Below, piece by piece: positions 1 through 7,379 of a stretch of 64,000 bases of DNA (the stretch's first letter is position 1; every line of letters starts with the position of its first letter). The stretch spans positions 155,066 to 219,065 of the forward strand of contig NZ_MUXZ01000004.1 of assembly GCF_002015075.1 (NCBI RefSeq). Direction: 5' to 3'. Under the pieces are notes generated by a model that was given only the letters and a program-made list of their open reading frames with translations, did no database searches and was not told the origin of the DNA. A program made the position numbers and the translations under genes. Origin of the DNA: Canicola haemoglobinophilus (lineage in GTDB: Bacteria > Pseudomonadota > Gammaproteobacteria > Enterobacterales > Pasteurellaceae).

Positions 1-319
1 ATGTCAACCTGACTAAAATACCGTTAGACATTAACTTTTTATCTGTTTTTATTTCTTTTTCTAAATTAAATAATATTAAAGATAATGTAATAATACGCTG
101 CTGACCATCAACAATATTAAGTTTATTTTCTTCATCTTCATGTAATACAACAGCACCTATCCGATAATTTGGTTTATAATTGAAATGAAACCAAAGATCA
201 TCAAGTAATTGCTGAACATTACGCTGAGTCCATTTATATGCACGTTGATATTCAGGGATAGCTAAATTTTCCTTTAAAATATCCTCAACGTTGGTTATTT
301 CTGCTGATAATTCTGTCAT
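1..319 (-). CDS. DUF262 (GmrSD/ParB-like nuclease fold) protein, N-terminal part only
   Basis: An open frame starts at ATG 319-317 and runs without a stop off the left edge of the window, giving 106 N-terminal residues. It contains PEYQRAYKW near residue 23 and VDGQQRI near residue 69, the two signature motifs of DUF262, the ParB/Srx-like domain of GmrS-type restriction proteins and many defence or stress proteins. In this family the DGQQR motif is tied to nucleotide-dependent nuclease activity. AGGAGAAAAA precedes the ATG. It is the last visible gene of a minus-strand cluster with a PP2C phosphatase and two sirtuins; only 46 bases separate it from the phosphatase. Whether a C-terminal DUF1524 HNH domain follows cannot be seen. 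Confidence 0.8.
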   Translation of the reverse strand, partial: MTELSAEITNVEDILKENLAIPEYQRAYKWTQRNVQQLLDDLWFHFNYKPNYRIGAVVLHEDEENKLNIVDGQQRIITLSLILFNLEKEIKTDKKLMSNGILVRLT

Positions 320-365
320 TTTTTCTCCTTATGATTGAAGGCAAGATTATAATCTTTCCATAAAT

Positions 366-1115
366 CTAAACAAGCTCACAAACCACCACTGAAAAATCAT
401 CATAAGAGCGGTGCTTTTTGAGCAATTTTCTGCAAACAGTTAAACGCTGTTTATTGGTGGGGTATTTTTGCCAAATGAGCTTGCGTTGTTGTTCGGAAAT
501 ATAATTGGTTAAGCCGTCGGAACAGAGCAATAAATTTTCACCCTGTTGTAATTGAAATTCAGCGGAATAAATTTTGAAATCGCTATCCGTATCATCTGCC
601 ACTAAATAATCAGACAAAATATGATAAATACTGGCATATTCAATTTCGCTTTGAGCAAGTTGTTGAGCTTGCATTTCGTTAAATAAAGTATGGTCAAAAC
701 TGAGTTGTAACCATTCGCCTGTGGTAGTAATTTTATAGGCTCGGCTGTCGCCAACATTGAGGATTTTACCTTTTCCTGAAGTAGATATTTCTGCACCAAC
801 AAAGGTGGTGGAAGCACCTAAATAACGGCTTGCCAGTGTTTGTGATAATTGCTGTTGAACCTTTCTAAGCCATTGAGTGTTAAGGTTTTGGCACTGAGCT
901 AACTGCTCCATCACAAATCGGCTAGCAAGCTGTGATTGAGGACTACTGGAAATACCGTCTGCAATTCCTAAAATAATAGGATCTTTTGCCAAACAAATGG
1001 TTTCTGCTTTTTTCAATTTATATTGAAAAGCTTGCTCGCCATTAAAAAGTGCATCTTGATTATGCTTTTTATTGCTACCTATTTGTTGGCAGAAGGTAAT
1101 ATGCCAATTATTCAT
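366..1115 (-). CDS. PP2C-type serine/threonine protein phosphatase
   Basis: This 249-residue protein consists of a single PP2C domain and would remove phosphate from Ser/Thr residues using two metal ions. Visible motifs are NQDAL (Asp21), GIADGIS (Asp53), VGDSRAY near residue 122, CSDGLTN near 198 and YDDFSVVV near 239, in the usual PP2C order, so the metal ligands appear intact. There is no signal peptide, membrane segment or extra domain, so it should be cytoplasmic, like Stp1-type phosphatases. It lies between cobB and the DUF262 gene in a same-strand cluster with gaps of about 50 bases. No kinase gene is visible in this cluster; the only kinase partner candidates in the window are far away in the Ter operon. 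Its substrate is unknown. Confidence 0.85.
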   Translation of the reverse strand: MNNWHITFCQQIGSNKKHNQDALFNGEQAFQYKLKKAETICLAKDPIILGIADGISSSPQSQLASRFVMEQLAQCQNLNTQWLRKVQQQLSQTLASRYLGASTTFVGAEISTSGKGKILNVGDSRAYKITTTGEWLQLSFDHTLFNEMQAQQLAQSEIEYASIYHILSDYLVADDTDSDFKIYSAEFQLQQGENLLLCSDGLTNYISEQQRKLIWQKYPTNKQRLTVCRKLLKKHRSYDDFSVVVCELV

Positions 1116-1170
1116 TTTATCTGCTCTTTTCGTTTATTATTGTTATTAAAAACTATGCTTAATTTAAATC

Positions 1171-1890
1171 TCAAACATTTTGCAATAGCTCTTCAACAAA
1201 CTTCGGCACAATTTCGGTGGCTTTGCCATAGCGTGATGATTTAAATGCCGATCCCGTTAAGCTAGGTTCAAGATTTAATTCAATGGTTTGTGCACCAGCT
1301 CGGTTGGCTTCTTGTACAAAACCTGCAGCGGGATAAACATTTCCCGATGTGCCAATGGAAATAAAATAATCGCACTCACTTAGGGCATCATAAATTCGCT
1401 CCATTTCAAAAGGAATTTCACCAAACCAAACGATATGCGGGCGAAGTTTTCTTGGCTGTGAACAGCAAGTACAGCGATCTTTATAAGTAATATCTTTATC
1501 CCAATCGTAAACTGTATCCTTAAAAACACACCGCACTTTGAGCAATTCGCCATGCATATGGATAATGTTTTTAGAGCCAGCACGTTCGTGTAAGTTATCG
1601 ACATTTTGCGTCACTAACAGTAGATTATCACCGAACTTTTCTTCTAATTTAGCCAGGGCAATATGTGCTGCATTTGGTTTAATTTCGGGGGATAGCAGCT
1701 GTCTTCGGCGTTCGTTATAGAACTGCTGCACAAGCTCTGGATTACGCAGAAAGCCTTCTGGTGTTGCTACATCTTCAATGGAGTGATTTTCCCATAAGCC
1801 ATCGGAAGCACGAAAAGTGCGAATACCAGACTCTGCGGAAATGCCCGCTCCTGTTAGCACGACAATTTTAGGTAAGTTATTCGTTGTCAT
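1171..1890 (-). CDS. cobB: NAD-dependent protein deacylase, CobB/class III sirtuin
   Basis: A 239-residue cytoplasmic sirtuin that would remove acetyl or succinyl groups from lysines, consuming NAD. GAGISAESGIRTFR begins at residue 14 (NAD loop), QNVDNLHERAGS begins at residue 95, and the catalytic His is in HMHGE near residue 113. A Cys cluster at 121, 140, 142 and 143 probably binds zinc. Tyr58 and Arg61 in FYNERRR match the Y-x-x-R pair that gives CobB/Sirt5 proteins desuccinylase activity. The sequence closely follows E. coli CobB but lacks its longer N-terminus. AAGGA lies upstream of the ATG. A second, divergent Sir2 gene sits two genes upstream in the same transcription direction. Confidence 0.93.
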   Translation of the reverse strand: MTTNNLPKIVVLTGAGISAESGIRTFRASDGLWENHSIEDVATPEGFLRNPELVQQFYNERRRQLLSPEIKPNAAHIALAKLEEKFGDNLLLVTQNVDNLHERAGSKNIIHMHGELLKVRCVFKDTVYDWDKDITYKDRCTCCSQPRKLRPHIVWFGEIPFEMERIYDALSECDYFISIGTSGNVYPAAGFVQEANRAGAQTIELNLEPSLTGSAFKSSRYGKATEIVPKFVEELLQNV

Positions 1891-1957
1891 TTTAGTTTTC
1901 CTTCTTATTTTGTTGATATAAATTCACTGATTCAGGATTATTTATTTGAATTTTATT

Positions 1958-2425
1958 TTATGTAAGTTGGTATTTAGGGCAAATTTGAAACTCTGCAGAC
2001 ATTCCTCCTTTTGTGTACCATTTAATCGGGCAAAGGGTTTTGCCTTGTTCAATCGGTTGGCATAAATATTGGAACATCGCTTGTTCTAGCAGATCTTCTG
2101 GGTGATCAAATAAGGTCGTTTGCCCTTGTTTAAAGCCATAATGCTGACACCAATCGTAGTACTTGCCTGATTTTTTGCCGATTTTCACATCAATATTGAT
2201 CGGCATATCAAAGACTATTTCGCCATTTTCCTGCTTTTCACACCAGTAATAGCCTTCAAAATGGTTGTGCCTATGTTGGGTAAAAATAAGCGTTAAGCAG
2301 GGATCCCAATACTCTGAGCGAATTTCAACAGTTCTCCCTTTAAAACTCGCTTTTAAGCCTTGAGCTTGGCTTTCATGTTGTTGCAATATGGCTTTAATTA
2401 CAGCTGTTTGAAAATAGATTTTCAT
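1958..2425 (-). CDS. Uncharacterised 155-residue protein translationally coupled to a Sir2 gene
   Basis: I do not recognise this family. It is a soluble protein of mixed charge with many aromatic residues and Cys at positions near 43, 62, 93, 117, 132 and 149, and no signal peptide or membrane segment. Its ATG overlaps the stop of the upstream Sir2 gene (ATGA), and the GGAGG ribosome site lies inside that gene, so the two are almost certainly translated together. Such coupling suggests that the product is a partner, substrate or regulator of the 349-residue Sir2 protein, but no motif shows which. The following gene is cobB, 67 bases on. Confidence 0.75.
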   Translation of the reverse strand: MKIYFQTAVIKAILQQHESQAQGLKASFKGRTVEIRSEYWDPCLTLIFTQHRHNHFEGYYWCEKQENGEIVFDMPINIDVKIGKKSGKYYDWCQHYGFKQGQTTLFDHPEDLLEQAMFQYLCQPIEQGKTLCPIKWYTKGGMSAEFQICPKYQLT

Positions 2426-3471
2426 TTTTCCTCCGTTACAAGAGGTTCATTTTGCGAATTTTTTGGCAAATGACTGAGTTTTAATGTTGCCATTTCTCGC
2501 ATTCGGATCGCAGAATTGAAACCGAGTGAGAATTGGCGTTGTAAAGATGAAATTGAGCGTTCGGGATTGTCTGTTAAAGCGGTAAGCACTTCGGGGAAAA
2601 CTCGCCGATAATGTTCGTTGCTTTCAATCCATTCATCAAATTCCGCCAATATTAAGCGTTCATCGAGCATTTTCAGAGCGTTTAAAATGTTCATTTCAAG
2701 GCTTAAAAAGTGCATTTTAGGCACTCCTGCTTCTTTGTTATTGATACGAATAAAGCCCGCTTTTTTCTGCTTTGCTGTGCGTTCCGAAAAGTTTCGCACC
2801 GTTGGTACGGCTTTACCTGCACCAAGTTCAATCACCACAAGGTTATTTACTCTCGCCAGCCAGCTTTGTAAATGCGTTTTCTGTATAAGGTATCGGGCAT
2901 TTGCAAAATCGTAATCATTAAACATCAATACATTTTGGCGAGCCAAGCTATTACAGTAATGACAGCGTGGCGGGTCACTCAATAATTTACACTGTTCATC
3001 ATCGGTGATTGGCATAAATTCATCGGACGACCAAGTCAGTCCTTTACAATTTTTCATACATTGCAAGCGGTGCAAAGTGCCATGAATTTCGCAAATGCGT
3101 TTATGATCAAACCCTGCTTTTTGAAATTGCCCATCAACGTTACTGGTGAAAACAAAGTATCCGTTTGGCTTGGCTTCTCCCCAACGTTTTAAAATTTGGT
3201 AGCCTTCGTGCGGTATGGCATTGCGATATTGATTTAGGCGATGTCCAAAGAACCAGTAGGCAATATCGGGATAATCTTGATAAACCTGTGGTGTGGCAGT
3301 CTGGGCGAAGTTTAAGCCTGTTTTTTGTAGTGGAGGATAGGCATTCCAAAAACCGCCTGAGCTTCTAAAATCAGGCAAACCAGAATCTACACTCATTCCC
3401 GCCCCTGCGGTAATTAAAATGCTGTCCGCTTGGCGAATGAGTGAAATGGCATAATCTAAATCGTTTTTCAT
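2422..3471 (-). CDS. Sir2-family NAD-dependent protein with C-terminal extension
   Basis: A 349-residue protein with a Sir2 domain in about residues 1-270. GAGMSVDSGLPDFRS starts at residue 23 (NAD site), TSNVDGQF at 109 replaces the usual QNxD, and the presumed catalytic His is residue 130 in EIHGT. Cys138, Cys142, Cys170 and Cys173 form a CxxxC...CxxC zinc site. The region after about residue 270 is an extra segment of unknown function rich in charged residues. It is clearly distinct from CobB in the same cluster. It is the first gene of the minus-strand cluster, and overlaps the next gene by 4 bases. It may be a deacylase, an ADP-ribosylating enzyme or an NAD-consuming defence-type protein; the sequence does not decide between these. 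Confidence 0.85.
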   Translation of the reverse strand: MKNDLDYAISLIRQADSILITAGAGMSVDSGLPDFRSSGGFWNAYPPLQKTGLNFAQTATPQVYQDYPDIAYWFFGHRLNQYRNAIPHEGYQILKRWGEAKPNGYFVFTSNVDGQFQKAGFDHKRICEIHGTLHRLQCMKNCKGLTWSSDEFMPITDDEQCKLLSDPPRCHYCNSLARQNVLMFNDYDFANARYLIQKTHLQSWLARVNNLVVIELGAGKAVPTVRNFSERTAKQKKAGFIRINNKEAGVPKMHFLSLEMNILNALKMLDERLILAEFDEWIESNEHYRRVFPEVLTALTDNPERSISSLQRQFSLGFNSAIRMREMATLKLSHLPKNSQNEPLVTEEK

Positions 3472-3606
3472 ATATCCTCCTCTTGTTCTAACAAGATGAA
3501 ATATAAAAAGTATTACGACAGATTGTGTCGTATAAAAGAGCGGTCAGAAATAAAAAATAAGTGTTCTGAGAATATTTTTATAAAAGCTGTAAATTTTTAT
3601 TCTAGG

Positions 3607-3646
3607 TGTTCATTTTTCTTTACATTTTTTGTGCTCAGTTTAGAAT
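3607..3646 (+). promoter_or_regulatory. tyrR promoter with a weak overlapping TyrR box
   Basis: TTTACA at 3619-3624 and TAGAAT at 3641-3646, 16 bases apart, form a plausible sigma-70 promoter 33 bases before tyrR. TGTTCA-N6-TTTACA at 3607-3624 matches the TyrR-box consensus TGTAAA-N6-TTTACA perfectly in its right half and 4 of 6 in its left half. A box covering the -35 element would fit autorepression, which is known for E. coli tyrR. The box is a weak match and is an inference. Confidence 0.5.
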
Positions 3647-3678
3647 ACTAGCTCAACTTATTTTGACTGGAGCAACTT

Positions 3679-4620
3679 ATGACAAAGCTGATTTCTTTTG
3701 ATGATATTGTATGTAAAAGTACCAAAATGCAGGCGTTAATTGAAACAGCAAAGGCTTTTGCTGGACTTGATGCACCCTTACTTATTCAAGGGGAAACTGG
3801 GACAGGAAAGGATTTGATTGCAAAGGCAAGTCATAATGCGAGCGCTCGCCAGAATAAACCATTTATCGCTATAAACTGTGCAGGTTTACCTACGGAAGAT
3901 GCGGAAAGTGAGATGTTTGGGCGTTTCGATAAAGGCAATGAAACCCTCGGTTTTTTTGAATATGCTAATGGCGGTACGGTTTTATTAGATAGCGTGGCAG
4001 AATTGTCTTTAGAGCTACAAGCAAAACTGTTGCGCTTTTTGAACGATGGTACCTTTCGCCGTGTGGGTGAAGAGAAAGAGCATTATGCTAATGTGCGCAT
4101 GATTTGTACCTCGCAAATTCCACTTCAGAACTATGTGGAGCAAGGGAAAATGCGTGAAGACTTATTTCATCGCCTGAATGTACTCAGTTTAACTATTCCG
4201 CCATTGCGTGAAAGAACGGAAGATATAGCACCTCTTACAGAAATTTTTATCCGTCAAATTAGTGAAAAACTCTCTATTTTAGTACCGCACTTTAATGAGC
4301 AATTTATCCAATATTTAACCAATTATACTTGGGCTGGTAATGTGCGTGAGCTGTATAACGCCTTGTATCGTGCTTGTTCGTTAGCCAAAAATAATGAATT
4401 ATCCATTGCTGATTTGAATTTATTAGCGCAAGAAATTTTACCAGTGAGCGTGGAACAATTTGCGAATGAAACTTTAGAGCAAATAATGAATAAATTTGAG
4501 GCTATGGTATTGCAAAAATTTTATGAGCAATATCCAAGTACCAGAAAATTAGCAGCTCGCTTAGGGGTTTCACACACTGCTATTGCCAACAAATTAAAGC
4601 AATATGGTATTGCTAAATAA
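3679..4620 (+). CDS. tyrR: TyrR, aromatic amino acid regulator (short form without N-terminal domains)
   Basis: A 313-residue transcription factor that controls aromatic amino acid synthesis and transport genes. It holds an AAA+ domain (Walker A GETGTGK at 38-44) and a C-terminal helix-turn-helix around residues 287-311. The GAFTGA loop needed for sigma-54 contact is missing, as in TyrR. The ACT and PAS domains of the 513-residue E. coli protein are absent, the condition known for H. influenzae TyrR. The gene is preceded by its own promoter and runs convergent to hflX with only 13 bases between the stops, where an uptake sequence lies. The upstream neighbour is divergent. Confidence 0.92.
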   Translation: MTKLISFDDIVCKSTKMQALIETAKAFAGLDAPLLIQGETGTGKDLIAKASHNASARQNKPFIAINCAGLPTEDAESEMFGRFDKGNETLGFFEYANGGTVLLDSVAELSLELQAKLLRFLNDGTFRRVGEEKEHYANVRMICTSQIPLQNYVEQGKMREDLFHRLNVLSLTIPPLRERTEDIAPLTEIFIRQISEKLSILVPHFNEQFIQYLTNYTWAGNVRELYNALYRACSLAKNNELSIADLNLLAQEILPVSVEQFANETLEQIMNKFEAMVLQKFYEQYPSTRKLAARLGVSHTAIANKLKQYGIAK

Positions 4621-4633
4621 GCAAAAGTGCGGT

Positions 4634-6025
4634 CTATATTTCGTCAGTTTTTGGGGATTGATAGAAAGATTGTAGTAGTGGAAATTGCTTACTTAATTTC
4701 AACCATCCAATTTTATCTATGTGAATATTGAGTAAAAACTCGCCTTGCTCACTGATTTGTTCTTGTTGAACACAGTTCAGTTGATAAAGATGATGACGAA
4801 TTTTTCCTTGCTGAGCTTCAAGTTTTATTTCTAAATGTAGAATTTCATGGCTTAATCTTTGTCGAATTGCCTCAAATAGCAAATCTAATCCTTGATTGAG
4901 TTGGGCTGAAAGATAAACTGCAATGGGTTTATTTTCTTCATCAACTTCAATATGGGGTTGGACATTTTCCAGCTGATCGATTTTGTTATAAATTAAAAGC
5001 GTTGGGACTTGGTTCGCCTTAATTTCAGTTAAAACTTCATTTACAGCCAAGATATTTTCTAATTTACGGCTATCGGCAGCATCAATTACATGAAGTAATA
5101 AACTTGCCTCAGTGGTTTCTTGTAACGTGGATTTAAAGGCAGATACAAGATCATGGGGTAGTTCACGAATAAATCCAACGGTATCCGCAAGCACACAGGT
5201 TCCCACATCTTGAATTTGTAGGCGTCTTAAAGTGGGATCCAAGGTTGCAAAAAGCTGATCTGCTGCATACACATTCGCTTGTGTGAGGGTATTAAATAAA
5301 GTGGATTTTCCAGCATTGGTATAGCCTACTAGAGAAATGGTTGGAATATCCGCTTTTTGTCGAGTTTGGCGATTTTGATTGCGCTGTTTTGCTACTTTTT
5401 CCAAGCGATTTTGTAATTGAGCAATGCGTACTTTAATTAAACGGCGATCTGTTTCTAATTGTGTTTCGCCAGGTCCACGCAATCCCACCGTACCTTTTTG
5501 TTGATCTAAACCTGTTTTACGGCGAACAAGACGAGTTGCGAGATGTTTCAGTTGCGCTAATTCAACTTGTAATTTCCCTTCATGTGAACGTGCTCTTTGC
5601 GCAAAAATATCTAAAATCAAGCCTGTTCTATCGACTACACGACATTTGCAGATACTTTCTAAATTACGAGTTTGTGCAGGGGTTAAGCTATGGTTAACTA
5701 AAACAATATCCGCATTGAGTTGTTCAACAGCCTGAGCTATTTCTTCCGCTTTTCCTTGTCCAACAAAATATTTTGCTTGTGGCGTAGTGCGTGAAGTAGT
5801 AATCACTGAAAGAATTTCTACGTTGGCAGATTTAGCTAGAAGTTGGAATTCTTGTAAATCTTCAAGGTTTTTATTTTGCGAGAAAAATGTATGAACAACA
5901 ATTGCGCTATCTGGCAGGGGAGAATTTGAGCTAGAAGAAAGTGCGGTAGGATTTTGTGTTAAATCCACCGCACTTTTTGTTTGTATTTCTACAGTTTGTA
6001 TTTCAGAGTTTTTATGTGTATTCAA
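4634..6025 (-). CDS. hflX: HflX ribosome-associated GTPase
   Basis: A 463-residue GTPase that binds the 50S subunit and rescues or splits stalled 70S ribosomes under stress. The HflX N-terminal domain is followed by a G domain with GYTNAGKST (G1, about residue 234), DTVGFI (G3) and NKID (G4). The first ~40 residues are a variable extension, partly encoded by an inverted pair of uptake sequences. It starts 2 bases after hfq ends, and so belongs to the hfq operon, as in E. coli. Conserved order amiB-mutL-miaA-hfq-hflX supports the call. Confidence 0.97.
   Translation of the reverse strand: MNTHKNSEIQTVEIQTKSAVDLTQNPTALSSSSNSPLPDSAIVVHTFFSQNKNLEDLQEFQLLAKSANVEILSVITTSRTTPQAKYFVGQGKAEEIAQAVEQLNADIVLVNHSLTPAQTRNLESICKCRVVDRTGLILDIFAQRARSHEGKLQVELAQLKHLATRLVRRKTGLDQQKGTVGLRGPGETQLETDRRLIKVRIAQLQNRLEKVAKQRNQNRQTRQKADIPTISLVGYTNAGKSTLFNTLTQANVYAADQLFATLDPTLRRLQIQDVGTCVLADTVGFIRELPHDLVSAFKSTLQETTEASLLLHVIDAADSRKLENILAVNEVLTEIKANQVPTLLIYNKIDQLENVQPHIEVDEENKPIAVYLSAQLNQGLDLLFEAIRQRLSHEILHLEIKLEAQQGKIRHHLYQLNCVQQEQISEQGEFLLNIHIDKIGWLKLSKQFPLLQSFYQSPKTDEI
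5938..5976 (-). terminator. Inverted uptake-sequence hairpin inside the 5' end of hflX
   Basis: AAAGTGCGGT (5938-5947) and ACCGCACTTT (5967-5976) pair, and the stem continues inward with GGATTT (5949-5954) against AAATCC (5961-5966), with one bulged base and a 6-base loop. Read on the minus strand, the stem is followed by a pyrimidine-rich stretch (CTTTCTTCT). It lies 50-90 bases into the hflX coding region, just after hfq, so it could cut transcription between hfq and hflX. The structure is seen; terminator function is inferred. Confidence 0.5.
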
Positions 6026-6027
6026 GG

Positions 6028-6318
6028 TTATTCAGCAGATGTTTCAGCAACTGCTTCTACTTGTGTTTCTTGTGCATGCGCATTGTGGTGATGCTGAGTA
6101 TTATTGTGATGAGAAACTGAACGCGCTGGAACAACAGTTGAAATAGCGTGTTTATAAACCATTTGGTTAACTGTATTTTTTAATAAAATTACAAATTGGT
6201 CAAAAGACTCGATTTGACCTTGAAGTTTAATACCATTAACTAAGTAGATTGATACAGGAATACGCTCACGACGTAAAGCGTTTAAATAAGGATCTTGTAA
6301 TGATTGTCCTTTTGCCAT
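6028..6318 (-). CDS. hfq: Hfq RNA chaperone
   Basis: A 96-residue Sm-like protein that forms a hexameric ring and matches small RNAs to their mRNA targets. The Sm1 motif (QDPYLNALRRERIPVSIYLV from about residue 8) and the Sm2 motif with YKHAIS near residue 59 are intact. The tail is His- and acid-rich, with several HH and HN repeats, as in other Pasteurellaceae Hfq. It is separated from miaA by 131 bases that probably hold its own promoter, and hflX follows 2 bases downstream. Confidence 0.98.
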   Translation of the reverse strand: MAKGQSLQDPYLNALRRERIPVSIYLVNGIKLQGQIESFDQFVILLKNTVNQMVYKHAISTVVPARSVSHHNNTQHHHNAHAQETQVEAVAETSAE

Positions 6319-6449
6319 TTTACTTTCCTTCTTATATTAATTATAGGGGATAGATTGGAGATAACACACTTTCTCCGCTCGTCAATATAGCAATTATTTG
6401 TTTTTATGTCTAATTATTTAAACGTTTGCGTCGGTTATCTTTATGTTTT

Positions 6450-7379
6450 TTATCCAGAAAATACTTGCAAAATTTTTGCTTTGGCTTCCTTAGGATTTAA
6501 ACTATCCAGCCATTCAATTGGTGATTTCCAACCTCGCAACCAAGTAATTTGGCGTTTGGCTAATTGTCTTGTGGCACAAATTCCGCGAAAAATCATCTCT
6601 TCTTTATCATAATCGCCACGCAAATGCTCCCACATTTGTCGATAACCCACACAGCGAATAGAGGGTAGATCTGGATGTAAATCGGTACGCTGATACAGTT
6701 TTTCCACTTCTTGTTGAAAGCCTTGCTCAATCATTTTGTGGAAACGCTGTTCAATACGTTGATGCAAAATGGCTCTATCTTGTGGCGCAATAGCGAATTG
6801 TAGAATATTGTAAGGAATTTCCTCGCCTTTTTGTGCAGTTAATTCAGTCAATGATTGTCCTGTCAAATAGAAAACCTCCAAGGCTCGATTAATGCGTTGG
6901 CTATCATTGGGATTAATGCGCTGAGCTGAAATAGGGTCAATCTTGGCTAATTCTTTATGTAATTCAGCCCAACCGATTTGTGCTGCTTTTTGCTCTATTT
7001 CCAACCGCACTTTTTCATCAGCTGAAGGCAAAGGGGAAAGCCCTTCTAATAAGGCTTTGTAATACAACATGGTGCCGCCCACAAGCAGAGGGATTTTACC
7101 TTGTTGAGTAATTTCAGCCATTTCTCGTAATGCATCATGACGAAATTCTGCGGCAGAGTAGCTTTCACTTGGATCTTTAATATCGATCAGACGATGAGGC
7201 GCTAAAGCCAATTCTTGCGCATTAGGTTTAGCTGTGCCAATATCCATGCCTTTATAAATAAGCGCTGAATCAACACTAATCACTTCCACAGGAAGTTCTT
7301 GGCGTAATTGGATAGCGAGATCAGTTTTGCCAGAGGCCGTTGGCCCCATTAAAAAAATAGCCGTTGGTTTTTTGTTCAT
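6450..7379 (-). CDS. miaA: MiaA, tRNA dimethylallyltransferase
   Basis: A 309-residue enzyme that transfers a dimethylallyl group to N6 of A37 in tRNAs reading codons that begin with U. The P-loop GPTASGKTDLA begins at residue 12, and DSALIYKGMDIGTAKP follows near residue 37, both typical of the family. Its start overlaps the mutL stop by 4 bases (ATGA), so the two are translationally coupled, as in E. coli. Confidence 0.98.
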   Translation of the reverse strand: MNKKPTAIFLMGPTASGKTDLAIQLRQELPVEVISVDSALIYKGMDIGTAKPNAQELALAPHRLIDIKDPSESYSAAEFRHDALREMAEITQQGKIPLLVGGTMLYYKALLEGLSPLPSADEKVRLEIEQKAAQIGWAELHKELAKIDPISAQRINPNDSQRINRALEVFYLTGQSLTELTAQKGEEIPYNILQFAIAPQDRAILHQRIEQRFHKMIEQGFQQEVEKLYQRTDLHPDLPSIRCVGYRQMWEHLRGDYDKEEMIFRGICATRQLAKRQITWLRGWKSPIEWLDSLNPKEAKAKILQVFSG

